From: Candidatus Cloacimonadota bacterium
GTDB lineage: Bacteria > Cloacimonadota > Cloacimonadia > Cloacimonadales > TCS61
Assembly (NCBI GenBank): GCA_030668345.1
Contig: DAOUUD010000001.1
Span: 1 to 30,642 of the forward strand
Direction: 5' to 3'
Length of the DNA: 30,642 bases
The notes beneath the pieces were generated by a model. The model was not told the DNA's origin. It did not search any database and saw only the letters and a list, made by a program, of their open reading frames with translations. The translations under genes were made by a program, and so were the position numbers. This document shows, one piece after another, positions 1 through 7,993 of the stretch. Within the stretch, counting starts at the first letter, position 1, and every line of letters starts with the position of its first letter.

Positions 1-1949
1 CAGAAACTAACCAGGAATAAAGCGATGAGATACCATTTTTTATAAACCGGAATTTCCGCTCTTTTCTTGAATGATATAAGTTGAGCTTCAGGAAATTCAA
101 ATTCAGTTATATCTTCGGGATAAAAATGCTTCCCATTTGTCTGATCCGAAATATAAGCAAGAAGCGATGTATTAAAACCTGTGTCCCTGCTTTCAGGATC
201 ATCGGCAGTTACCATGAATTCACCTTCTGTTTCCAGCCCGGTTCGTTCATCCCGGATTTTAAATGAATAGTTTCCCGATGGAAGAAACCTAATTTCACAT
301 TGGTATACATCTTCCTTGGCCAAGAGGAATTCCTCAAAAACTTTATCGTGTTTTTTATCGAATACTGTAAGCTTTGCATTCAGATCGTAAATGGAGGATA
401 GCGTCTCATCGTAAGCTGTTAAGTTGACTGTAATTTTCTCTCCGCTGAAATACGATGTCTTATTTGTTCGAGCAAAAAAACGTTCGGAACTTTCCCTGCT
501 AAGCCACGATATAATATTAGAAATAAATTGATTATATTTATTTTCCTTTTCCCACAATTGCCATTTCCAGAGGTTTAGGAAAGCTAACTGGAGTACTTTC
601 CCCTTCTCATAATTCATAAAAAGTATGGCAGGATTGCGTTCTTCATTTTCTATTTTTGCTAATATTTTTGCCTGGAGTTTTGGTTTCACAAAATAGTAAT
701 TTACAGGTGGAATGTTACTTCGGACTTTCTCCAGGTTAAATGTTTCATATCTTTTACTTTCATCAGTAAAAGAAAAGGTCGATTCGAATGTTGTTCTGAA
801 ACCGTAATCTGTTGCCGGTAAAATCTCGGAGATCTCTTTCGGTGGCTTACCCATCAGGAATAATCCTCCACCTTGTTTAACAAAGTTCTTTATAATTTCT
901 GCTTCAGCCGTGGTGAATTGCAATGAATTGTTATTTATAAGGATAAGCATTACGGTTTCCTGTATCTCATCTTTCAAAGATACTTGTTGTCTTATCTTTT
1001 TTAAAGTTTTTTCTTTAAGAAGAAAGGAATGCTCCCAGTGTGGATTTTGCTGAATTGCATCGATCATAAATTTTGCATCCCATCCCGGTTTATCTGAAAT
1101 TATGGTGATACGGGAACGTTCCCTCAAAACCTGAATTGCTCCGGTATATTTGTTATTCGCGGGATTTTTCTCATTTGTCGAATCCGAACTTACAACCACT
1201 TCAAATGATCTCATACCAGTTTCGTTGAAAGAAATTTCAAAAAACTCCTGCAGAAAATCAGTGTCGCGAAATTCAATTTTCTTTGCTTTATTTTTTTTGT
1301 TATTAATAAATAGTTCTACTTGAGCATTTCCATTGAAATTGGTGGATGAGAGATTTACTTCGATAGGGGTCAAGTCATTCCGGTAAACGGTTTTATTGTA
1401 ACGCAGGCTGGTTATTTCAAGATCAAAATCGTTAATCTTAAAATCGGGAACAACAGTATAAATTGGAATATTAAGAGCAATAATAGATTCCAGACTTTCA
1501 TCCTTTAACCAGCCATCGGAAAAAAGAAAAATCGCCTGAATATCTTCCAGATTCTGCTTTTGGGTTATTTCCTGCAAAGCAGGTGTCAATCTTGTAGTAT
1601 TTTTTCCAGGTTCTCCGGCAAAATCATAATTAACGATATCGTATTTCCCGGAGCGGATCTCAGTTCTCACTATTTCCCGAAAATCCTGTAAAGCATCTGT
1701 TTTACTAATATCTCCGCTTTCCTGGTTCATGCTGTCGGAAATATCATTCAGCATTATTACTTTAGGTCGGCTGATGGAATGTTTTATATAAAAGAGAACG
1801 GGATTGAAAAGCAGGATCAAAATAACAATTATTGCAAGCGATCTGAGTACGATCAGCAGTTTTTTTCTCCAGCCGTAAAGCTGTGGAACAGTATTTCTAT
1901 AAAAATAAAATATTAAAAGTACTGCTAAAGCTATCAATAAAAATATCAT
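1..1949 (-). CDS. Membrane protein with VWA domain and GATase-like domain, 3' end outside window
   Basis: I read this frame directly from the minus strand. It starts at ATG 1949 and stays open to base 1, giving about 650 residues with the C-terminus outside the window. Residues 1-17 and about 30-54 are two hydrophobic membrane segments. A von Willebrand A-like domain follows, with an intact MIDAS motif (D69-x-S71-x-S73). Around residues 280-400 a Rossmann-like segment (start 'DKPGWDAKFM', later 'GGGLFLMGKP') resembles the glutamine-amidotransferase-like domain of large BatA-like proteins. The last visible residues ('WYLIALFLVSF') look like a third membrane segment. The start lies 3 bases after the radical SAM gene, with GGAG inside the end of that gene, so the two are probably co-transcribed. 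Family members are often annotated as VWA or BatA-like envelope proteins. The molecular function is unknown. Confidence 0.85.
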   Translation of the reverse strand, partial: MIFLLIALAVLLIFYFYRNTVPQLYGWRKKLLIVLRSLAIIVILILLFNPVLFYIKHSISRPKVIMLNDISDSMNQESGDISKTDALQDFREIVRTEIRSGKYDIVNYDFAGEPGKNTTRLTPALQEITQKQNLEDIQAIFLFSDGWLKDESLESIIALNIPIYTVVPDFKINDFDLEITSLRYNKTVYRNDLTPIEVNLSSTNFNGNAQVELFINNKKNKAKKIEFRDTDFLQEFFEISFNETGMRSFEVVVSSDSTNEKNPANNKYTGAIQVLRERSRITIISDKPGWDAKFMIDAIQQNPHWEHSFLLKEKTLKKIRQQVSLKDEIQETVMLILINNNSLQFTTAEAEIIKNFVKQGGGLFLMGKPPKEISEILPATDYGFRTTFESTFSFTDESKRYETFNLEKVRSNIPPVNYYFVKPKLQAKILAKIENEERNPAILFMNYEKGKVLQLAFLNLWKWQLWEKENKYNQFISNIISWLSRESSERFFARTNKTSYFSGEKITVNLTAYDETLSSIYDLNAKLTVFDKKHDKVFEEFLLAKEDVYQCEIRFLPSGNYSFKIRDERTGLETEGEFMVTADDPESRDTGFNTSLLAYISDQTNGKHFYPEDITEFEFPEAQLISFKKRAEIPVYKKWYLIALFLVSF

Positions 1950-1952
1950 TGT

Positions 1953-2936
1953 TTACCAATACTCCAACGGCGGAATTTCTGTGAATAAAAATTTGGATTT
2001 TTCAATTTTGTTATCGATTATTATGGGTAGTTTATCCAGTTTCAATTCGAGCTTTAGTGATTTGAGCATGTTTGATTTGAAGCCTTTGAACAATGAAATA
2101 TCCGAGCTTGAGATTATAAGTGTTCTGGATTTATAGTTCTTTATAATATTCTTTTTTAGAATCTCAGCACGAACCAGTTCACCAAATGATCGGTGGTAAG
2201 GACCGGCAACTATATCTTCTTCCTTTATATCGGAATGAAGACCGATCTTGATCACCCGAATCCCTTTTTGTTCAAACTCACGCAGCATACCTGATACTAT
2301 TTCAACGGCTTCATTCAACTTGAGTGGAGTGTATTTTCCCGACAGAAACCAATTTTCTAACTTTGTTCTTTTTAGAATGATTGTGGGATAGATCCTTACA
2401 AAGTGGGGGGAGAGTTTTTTTGTAAGATTAATCGAGTTTTCCAATGATCGCCGGCAAAACCCGGGAAGACCGGGCATCAATTGAATTCCCAATTGAAACT
2501 TATGCTCTTTTACCAATTTGCAGGCATTTATTGCAGTTTCGGAATTATATCCTCTTAATGATTTTTTTAGTACTTCATCATCAAAACTTTGAATACCAAG
2601 TTCAATAGTTCGAACATTGTTCTCTTTACAAAAAATCAGCACCTCCGGGTCGATTGAATCTGGTCTGGTGGAAATTCTAATACCGGAGATGTGGTTCCTG
2701 AATTTATTGGCAATATCAAGATATTTTTGTTGAGATGGTTTTGTCAGGCTGGTGAAAGTTCCTCCGAAGAAAGCGATCTCTTTTTCTTCAGATATGTTTT
2801 TTCTACAAAAAGCTGTAATCTCTGTTTCTATCTTTTCTATATCTGGAAGCTTGCTGCGGGTAATGGAGTGCTGGTTACAGTAAATACATTGGTAAGGACA
2901 TCCCTGGTGAGGAATAAAAACAGGAAAGATATTCAT
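1953..2936 (-). CDS. Elp3-like radical SAM protein (COG1243 type, no acetyltransferase domain)
   Basis: The 327-residue protein carries the radical SAM 4Fe-4S motif C13-x3-C17-x2-C20 ('GCPYQCIYCNQ') right at the N-terminus. It continues with the family segments 'FFGGTFTSL', 'ISTRPDSI', 'ELGIQSFDDEVL' and 'LMPGLPG'. These match the radical SAM half of Elp3-type proteins. The length is too short for the C-terminal GNAT acetyltransferase domain of true Elp3. Genes of this type also sit next to rnc in many Firmicutes, which supports the assignment; their substrate is not settled. The start ATG has an AGG-type ribosome site and lies 27 bases after rnc. The next gene starts 3 bases after its stop. 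Confidence 0.88.
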   Translation of the reverse strand: MNIFPVFIPHQGCPYQCIYCNQHSITRSKLPDIEKIETEITAFCRKNISEEKEIAFFGGTFTSLTKPSQQKYLDIANKFRNHISGIRISTRPDSIDPEVLIFCKENNVRTIELGIQSFDDEVLKKSLRGYNSETAINACKLVKEHKFQLGIQLMPGLPGFCRRSLENSINLTKKLSPHFVRIYPTIILKRTKLENWFLSGKYTPLKLNEAVEIVSGMLREFEQKGIRVIKIGLHSDIKEEDIVAGPYHRSFGELVRAEILKKNIIKNYKSRTLIISSSDISLFKGFKSNMLKSLKLELKLDKLPIIIDNKIEKSKFLFTEIPPLEYW

Positions 2937-2963
2937 AGTGATTTAACCTGAAAATTCTGATTA

Positions 2964-3692
2964 TTAATTCAGTTGATTGCAAGCTTCTCTGGCGGCATTT
3001 TGTTGTGCTTCTTTTTTGTTACCACCCTTTCCACTTCCGTAGACTTTATTGTTTATCAACACTTCGACAGTAAATATTTTTTCGTGTTCGGGTCCCATTT
3101 CGCTGATTATTTTATAATACGGTATTTCATGAAATTCTGCCTGAGTGTATTCCTGGAGTTTGCTTTTATAATCGATAAGTTCATCGCTTTTAACGTATCT
3201 ATCTACATCTTTCAGAATAAACATCTTTATGAATTTCCGCACTTCTTCCAGGTTGCCATCCAGGTAGATTGCACTGATAATTGCTTCCATGCTATCTGCC
3301 AGGATAGAATCGAGACCACCACTATTGGCAGCTTCAGAACTGGTAAGAATGAATTCATGCAAATCGAACTGTTTGGCTTTTAAAGCTAACATTTTTTTTG
3401 AAACTATCTTTGATTTGAGTTTGGAAAGTTCACCTTCGCTGTAATTGGGATACTTCAGGAAAAGTTCTTCCGAAATTATTAATCCTAAAATGGCATCTCC
3501 CAGAAATTCCATTCTCTCAAAAGGGGAATATCCTTTATTCCCGGTGGGTAGTGATGTATGAGAAAGAGCTGCTGTTAACAACGGGAGATTTTGAAAATAA
3601 TAACCGATCTTTTCCTGTAGGATCTTAAATTTGGGATTTTTTTCTTTTCTAACAGAAAACTGATTTACTAAGTTATATATGATTTTTTTCAA
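2964..3692 (-). CDS. rnc: Ribonuclease III
   Basis: This is the double-strand-specific endoribonuclease used in rRNA and mRNA processing. Counted from TTG 3692 (242 residues), the signature 'ERMEFLGDAIL' lies at 59-69. The catalytic acidic residues E59, E62, D66, D133 and E136 align with E. coli E38, E41, D45, D114 and E117. A double-stranded RNA binding domain fills about 175-242. No ATG is available before the catalytic domain. The possible starts are TTG 3692 and TTG 3737. The 3737 start would overlap the end of fabF and make residues 6-14 out of a terminator hairpin, so I prefer 3692. It leaves an N-terminal extension of about 25 residues, as in Bacteroidota RNase III. Neither start has a convincing ribosome binding site. 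The gene follows fabF, a classic arrangement. Confidence 0.9.
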   Translation of the reverse strand: MKKIIYNLVNQFSVRKEKNPKFKILQEKIGYYFQNLPLLTAALSHTSLPTGNKGYSPFERMEFLGDAILGLIISEELFLKYPNYSEGELSKLKSKIVSKKMLALKAKQFDLHEFILTSSEAANSGGLDSILADSMEAIISAIYLDGNLEEVRKFIKMFILKDVDRYVKSDELIDYKSKLQEYTQAEFHEIPYYKIISEMGPEHEKIFTVEVLINNKVYGSGKGGNKKEAQQNAAREACNQLN

Positions 3693-3695
3693 AAC

Positions 3696-3720
3696 AAAAA
3701 AAGACGGGGCTGGTGCCCCG
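3696..3720 (-). terminator. Intrinsic terminator after fabF
   Basis: On the minus strand a 6-bp perfect GC stem (CGGGGC / GCCCCG, bases 3705-3710 and 3715-3720) with the tetraloop ACCA is followed by TCTTTTTTT. It begins 6 bases after the fabF stop codon (3727-3729). It lies within the longest possible rnc reading frame, so either rnc starts after it or it acts as a partial terminator that lowers rnc expression relative to the fab genes. Confidence 0.85.
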
Positions 3721-3726
3721 CTTAAT

Positions 3727-4974
3727 TTAATTAACAAATTTCTTGAAAATTAATACACCATTGTGCCCACCAAAACCAAGAGAATTACTTAAAGCATAAT
3801 TCACTTTATATTCAATGGCTTTGTTGGGGACATAATCAAGATCACATTGCGGGTCAGGATGTTCTTGATTTGTGGTTGGATGGATCTTGCCAGTTTCGAT
3901 ACTTTTACAACAAGCTAACGCTTCAACTGCTGCAGCTGCTCCCAAAGTGTGTCCAACCATCGATTTAGTAGAACTGATCTTTAACTTGTATGCGTGATCA
4001 CCGAAAATGGTTTTAATGGCTGCTGTTTCGTTGGGATCATTCAGGGGAGTAGAAGTACCGTGTGCATTAATATAATCAATTTGATCGGGACTGATATCGG
4101 CATCTTCGATTGCCATTTTCATAGCTCGTGCACCACCTTCTCCGTTTTCTGCGGGAGCAGTAATATGGAAAGCATCACAAGTTGCGCCATATCCCGTAAC
4201 TTCAGCATAGATCTTTGCACCACGTTTCAAAGCATGCTCCATTTCTTCAAAAACAAGAACGCCGGACCCTTCTGCCATAATAAATCCATCTCTTTCCTTA
4301 TCGAATGGACGACAGGCTTTCTGCGGTTCATCATTTCTGGTACTGAGAGCTCTCATAGCGCAAAAACCAGCCACAGAAAGGGCTGTTACAGAAGCTTCCG
4401 AACCTCCGGTAAGCATAATGTTGGCATCTCCATATTGAATCGTTCGATAGGCAGTACCCATTGCGTGATTTGCAGAAGCACAAGCTGAAGATATGTTAAA
4501 GTTCAAACCTCTGAAATTATATTCAATGGCAACTTCAGCGGAGGCAATATTAGCAATCATTTTTGGAATGAAAAAAGGACTGATCCTTTTAGGTCCTTTA
4601 AGTGTCATTTTACTTGCTTCAGATTCAAAAGTTTCCATTCCTCCAATTCCTGTAGCGATGATAACTCCCGCACGATCGTGATCGAATTCAGCATTAATCA
4701 AACCTGAATCTTCCATTGCCTGTTTAGCAGAAATAAGTGCAAATTGTGAATATTTATCTACTTTTTTAAGTCTTTTATAATCGAAATATTGTGTCATATC
4801 AAGATTCTTAACTTCTCCTGCTATCTGGCTGGAAAATTCGTCTGTAACTTCAAAGTTCTTTATAAGTTCTATTCCCGATTTTCCTGCCAGCAGATTTTCC
4901 CAGGTTTCATTAACGCTGTGCCCAATGGCGTTCAATGTGCCCATACCTGTAATTACAACTCTTCTTTTATTCAT
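3727..4974 (-). CDS. fabF: Beta-ketoacyl-ACP synthase II
   Basis: This is the condensing enzyme of fatty-acid elongation, joining malonyl-ACP to a growing acyl-ACP. The 415-residue length is normal for the family. The catalytic triad is intact: C165 in 'SSACASANHAMG', H305 in 'NAHGTSTPLND' and H342 in 'KSMVGHTLGAAAAVEA', with K337 just before it. The ATG has a good ribosome site, GAGAGG, 6 bases upstream. It is the last fab gene of the cluster. It is separated from acpP by 73 bases containing a long hairpin and is followed by an intrinsic terminator. Confidence 0.97.
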   Translation of the reverse strand: MNKRRVVITGMGTLNAIGHSVNETWENLLAGKSGIELIKNFEVTDEFSSQIAGEVKNLDMTQYFDYKRLKKVDKYSQFALISAKQAMEDSGLINAEFDHDRAGVIIATGIGGMETFESEASKMTLKGPKRISPFFIPKMIANIASAEVAIEYNFRGLNFNISSACASANHAMGTAYRTIQYGDANIMLTGGSEASVTALSVAGFCAMRALSTRNDEPQKACRPFDKERDGFIMAEGSGVLVFEEMEHALKRGAKIYAEVTGYGATCDAFHITAPAENGEGGARAMKMAIEDADISPDQIDYINAHGTSTPLNDPNETAAIKTIFGDHAYKLKISSTKSMVGHTLGAAAAVEALACCKSIETGKIHPTTNQEHPDPQCDLDYVPNKAIEYKVNYALSNSLGFGGHNGVLIFKKFVN

Positions 4975-5003
4975 TAAAACCTCTCGTTAGGATAATTTGA
5001 TAT

Positions 5004-5040
5004 AATTATGGTGGGGTCAAAAAAATCCCCCACCATAATT
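5004..5040 (-). terminator. Long perfect hairpin between acpP and fabF
   Basis: A 13-bp perfect inverted repeat, AATTATGGTGGGG (5004-5016) and CCCCACCATAATT (5028-5040), encloses an 11-base loop that is T-rich on the minus strand. It starts 7 bases after the acpP stop codon. No T-run follows the stem, so it is not a standard terminator. It more likely caps or stabilises the 3' end of acpP mRNA, or is an RNase III-type processing site. This would help make acyl carrier protein more abundant than FabF. The role is inferred; the repeat itself is plain. Confidence 0.65.
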
Positions 5041-5047
5041 GATATTA

Positions 5048-5281
5048 TTATCCAAGCTTTTGTTTAAGATATTCGATAGCTTTGCCAACTGTAGTCAGCT
5101 TTTCTGCTTCTTCGTCAGCAATGTCGATATCGAATTCTTCTTCGAATTTCATGATAAGTTCAACAGTATCGAGAGAGTCAGCTCCCAGATCTTCAATGAA
5201 GCTGGCTTCTGGAGTAACTTCACTTTCTTCCACACCGAGTTCTTCAACGATAATTTCTTTTACTTTTGCAATAATGTCCAT
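5048..5281 (-). CDS. acpP: Acyl carrier protein
   Basis: The 77-residue acidic protein carries the growing acyl chain on a 4'-phosphopantetheine arm. The attachment serine is S36 in the canonical 'DLGADSLDTVEL' motif, and the four-helix ACP pattern covers the whole length. The ribosome site AGGAGG, 5 bases before ATG, is the strongest in the cluster, as expected for an abundant protein. It sits 20 bases after fabG and is followed by the 13-bp hairpin. Confidence 0.98.
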   Translation of the reverse strand: MDIIAKVKEIIVEELGVEESEVTPEASFIEDLGADSLDTVELIMKFEEEFDIDIADEEAEKLTTVGKAIEYLKQKLG

Positions 5282-5301
5282 TATTTCCTCCTATTTATTG
5301 G

Positions 5302-6042
5302 TTACATTACTAAGCCACCATCTACATTGATGGTTTGACCTGTTATATATTTTGCTTCGTTTGAAGCTAAAAACACACATAAATTAGCAACATCTTTCAC
5401 CGTTCCCATGCAAGAAAGAGGAATTGCTGCTAAATATTTGTCAACAACTTCTTTTGGTAGTTTATCCGTCATCTCCGTTTGAATGAAGCCTGGAGCAATT
5501 GCGTTAACGCGAATATTTCTGCTGGCGAATTCTTTGGCTGCTGATTTGGTTAAGGCAATTATTCCACCTTTGGAAGCAGCATAGTTTGCTTGACCGGGGT
5601 TTCCCATAATTCCAATAATAGAAGATATGTTTATGATTACCCCGGATTTTTGTTTCAGCATAAATCTGCTGACTTTCTGGATACAATTAAAAGTACCTTT
5701 CAAATTGACATTTATCACAACATCCCAGTCCGCTTCTTTCATTTTCATAAGAAGATCATCTTTGGTAATGCCGGCATTATTCACCAATATGTCTATCTTG
5801 TCGAATTTTGAATGGATATCTTTAAAAACTATGCCCAGGTTTTCGGAGTCTGTTACATCACAGGCATAACCAATAGCTTTGAAACCAGCATCATCGATTT
5901 TCTGCACTGCGAAGTCCACATCGTCTTTGTTAAGGTCGATAATTACAGATAAAGCTCCATTTTGAGCTAATGTTTCTGCAATGGCAAAACCAATGCCACG
6001 TGCAGCACCTGTTATGATAGCAACCTTATCTTTCAATTTCAT
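5302..6042 (-). CDS. fabG: 3-oxoacyl-ACP reductase
   Basis: This short-chain dehydrogenase performs the NADPH-dependent reduction of beta-ketoacyl-ACP, the first reduction of each elongation cycle. Visible features of the 246-residue protein are the cofactor loop 'TGAARGIG' at 11-18, 'NNAG' at 88-91, and the catalytic residues S141, Y154 and K158 in 'ISSIIGIMGNPGQANYAASK'. These align with E. coli S138, Y151 and K155. The ATG shares its A with the TAA stop of fabD (TAATG), so translation is probably coupled. The C-terminus 'ITGQTINVDGGLVM' is typical. Confidence 0.97.
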   Translation of the reverse strand: MKLKDKVAIITGAARGIGFAIAETLAQNGALSVIIDLNKDDVDFAVQKIDDAGFKAIGYACDVTDSENLGIVFKDIHSKFDKIDILVNNAGITKDDLLMKMKEADWDVVINVNLKGTFNCIQKVSRFMLKQKSGVIINISSIIGIMGNPGQANYAASKGGIIALTKSAAKEFASRNIRVNAIAPGFIQTEMTDKLPKEVVDKYLAAIPLSCMGTVKDVANLCVFLASNEAKYITGQTINVDGGLVM

Positions 6043-6983
6043 TATAAATTCCCCAATTCCTGCTTCACACTATTAAAAGTTTCCAATGTGTCTATGCTTA
6101 TAACATTCACATTTCTGTCAATTTTTTTAAGCATTCCAGCAAGTACTTTTTTAGGTCCAAATTCTATGAATGTATTTACCCCATTGTCGATCATAAATTT
6201 TATACATTCTACCCAGCGAACGGAAGAAGTTACCTGCTCTGCCAGATTTTTTCTGATTTTTTCAGGTTCGGTGGCTGGTTTTGCATCCACGTTTGCAATT
6301 ACAGGGATATTGGTAGAATTAAAATTTATCTTTTCCATTTCTTCTGCCAGCCAGGTTTTAGCCCTTTCAATTAAAGGAGAGTGAAAGGGTCCTCCAACAA
6401 CAAGCGGTATAACTCTTTGTGCACCTTTTTCCTGAGCTATTTCACAAGCTTTTTCCACACCGGCTTTTGAACCAGAGATCACGGTTTGAACCGGTGTATT
6501 GAAATTAGCAGCGATCACTATTCCAGTCGAAGAAGCTTCGTCACAAATATTCTTTACAGTAATAGAATCAAGCCCGATTATCGCAGCCATGGCAAAGGGT
6601 TTTCCATCGTTTGCCTGGATCATGAACTCTCCACGTTTATGAACCAGGTACATGGCATCTTCAAAACCAAGAACACCATTTGCAACCAGGGCAGAGAATT
6701 CACCCAATGAATGTCCTGCCACATAATCTGGTTTTATATCGAACTCGTTAAGAACTGTTTTCATGGCTGCAATACTATGAAAGAGTATTGCTGGTTGAGT
6801 GAATTTTGTTTCTTTTAATTGTTCTTCAGGACCTTCACGCATTATATTGAAAAGTTCAGTTCCATTTTTTTTATCAAATCTTTGCAGGATGTCTTTAAAT
6901 TCCGGATTGTTCTCTGCAAAATCCATTGCCATTCCCACATATTGGGCACCCTGTCCCGGAAATATAAAAGCTATTTTTTCCAT
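6042..6983 (-). CDS. fabD: Malonyl-CoA:ACP transacylase
   Basis: This enzyme moves malonyl groups from CoA to acyl carrier protein. The 313-residue protein has 'FPGQGAQ' at 8-14, the nucleophile S92 in 'GHSLGEFSAL', R118 in 'HKRGEFM' and the catalytic H202 in 'GPFHSPLI'. Length and motifs are standard. The ATG has GAGG about 5 bases upstream. It begins 13 bases after fabH and overlaps the fabG start by one base. Confidence 0.97.
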   Translation of the reverse strand: MEKIAFIFPGQGAQYVGMAMDFAENNPEFKDILQRFDKKNGTELFNIMREGPEEQLKETKFTQPAILFHSIAAMKTVLNEFDIKPDYVAGHSLGEFSALVANGVLGFEDAMYLVHKRGEFMIQANDGKPFAMAAIIGLDSITVKNICDEASSTGIVIAANFNTPVQTVISGSKAGVEKACEIAQEKGAQRVIPLVVGGPFHSPLIERAKTWLAEEMEKINFNSTNIPVIANVDAKPATEPEKIRKNLAEQVTSSVRWVECIKFMIDNGVNTFIEFGPKKVLAGMLKKIDRNVNVISIDTLETFNSVKQELGNL

Positions 6984-6996
6984 TTTTACCTCATGA

Positions 6997-7992
6997 TCAT
7001 AATCTTATCAGCAAACTGCCAGAAGTTAAACCAGCACCGAAAGATGCCATTAGAATTAGGTCTCCATGCCTGATCTTTCCACTTCTAATAGCTTCATCTA
7101 AAGCAATCGGAATGGTTGCTGAAGATGTGTTGCCATATTTCTCAATATTAACGATTACTTTATTGGAATCAATTCTCATCTTTCTTCCGAGGGCTTCAAT
7201 AATTCTCATATTGGCCTGATGGGTAATTAACCAGTCGATGGAAGTAACATCCAGTTTGTTTCTTTTCATAACGATGTCACACATTGAATCCATAGATTTC
7301 ACAGCGAATTTAAATATCTTATTTCCTTCCATATAACATGTGTGAAGATTTTTTTTCACAGATTCTTTGGAAGCAGGCATTCTGGAACCGCCAGCCTCTT
7401 GAATGAGAAGTTCATAATGTGTTCCATCTGCAGTTATTTCGGAATCGATAATTCGGGAAATGTCTTTGGATTCAGCGCGTGAAATAATAGTGGCACCAGC
7501 TCCATCTCCAAATAAAATACAGGTATTACGATCATTATAATTCGTGATTTTTGTCAGGATCTCAACTCCCACAACCAAGATATTTTTTGCCACTCCGTTT
7601 TCTACAAACTGTTTGGCAATGTTAGCGGAATAAAGCCAACCTGGACAACCAGCCGAGACATCGAATGCCGGGAAATTTTTTAACCCTAATTTTTTTTGGA
7701 GAATGCAGGCTGTTGATGGAAAAGGATGATCTCCTGAAATAGTGCCAACGATGATCATATCAAGGTCTTTGGGTTTCAAATTTGCAGCTTCCAAAGCTTT
7801 CAAAGAAGCGGGATACGCCAGATCAGATGCTGCCTGGTCTTCTGTAACAACATGTCTTTCAACCATTCCAGTTCGAGTTCGGATCCATTCATCTGTAGTA
7901 TCGATCATTTTTTCAAGATCAAAATTTGTGAGTATTTTATCCGGGACATAATGACCGGTTCCTGAAATTTTAGCATTGTATTTGGCTATCAT
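6997..7992 (-). CDS. fabH: Beta-ketoacyl-ACP synthase III
   Basis: This enzyme starts fatty-acid synthesis by condensing an acyl-CoA primer with malonyl-ACP. The 331-residue protein has the Cys-His-Asn triad of the family: C116 in 'DVSAGCPGWL', H258 in 'THQANMRIIEAL' and N288 in 'YGNTSSATIP'. I chose ATG 7992 because it has GAGAGG 7 bases upstream, the same site as fabF. A TTG at 8007 would overlap plsX and adds five residues without support. One base separates it from the plsX stop. Primer specificity cannot be read from the sequence. Confidence 0.96.
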   Translation of the reverse strand: MIAKYNAKISGTGHYVPDKILTNFDLEKMIDTTDEWIRTRTGMVERHVVTEDQAASDLAYPASLKALEAANLKPKDLDMIIVGTISGDHPFPSTACILQKKLGLKNFPAFDVSAGCPGWLYSANIAKQFVENGVAKNILVVGVEILTKITNYNDRNTCILFGDGAGATIISRAESKDISRIIDSEITADGTHYELLIQEAGGSRMPASKESVKKNLHTCYMEGNKIFKFAVKSMDSMCDIVMKRNKLDVTSIDWLITHQANMRIIEALGRKMRIDSNKVIVNIEKYGNTSSATIPIALDEAIRSGKIRHGDLILMASFGAGLTSGSLLIRL

Positions 7993-7993
7993 T

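Noticed and set aside
3994..4488. A 164-residue plus-strand open frame opposite fabF
   Set aside because: It is antisense to a gene with complete catalytic motifs, has no ribosome site or family resemblance, and is a shadow of fabF codon use.
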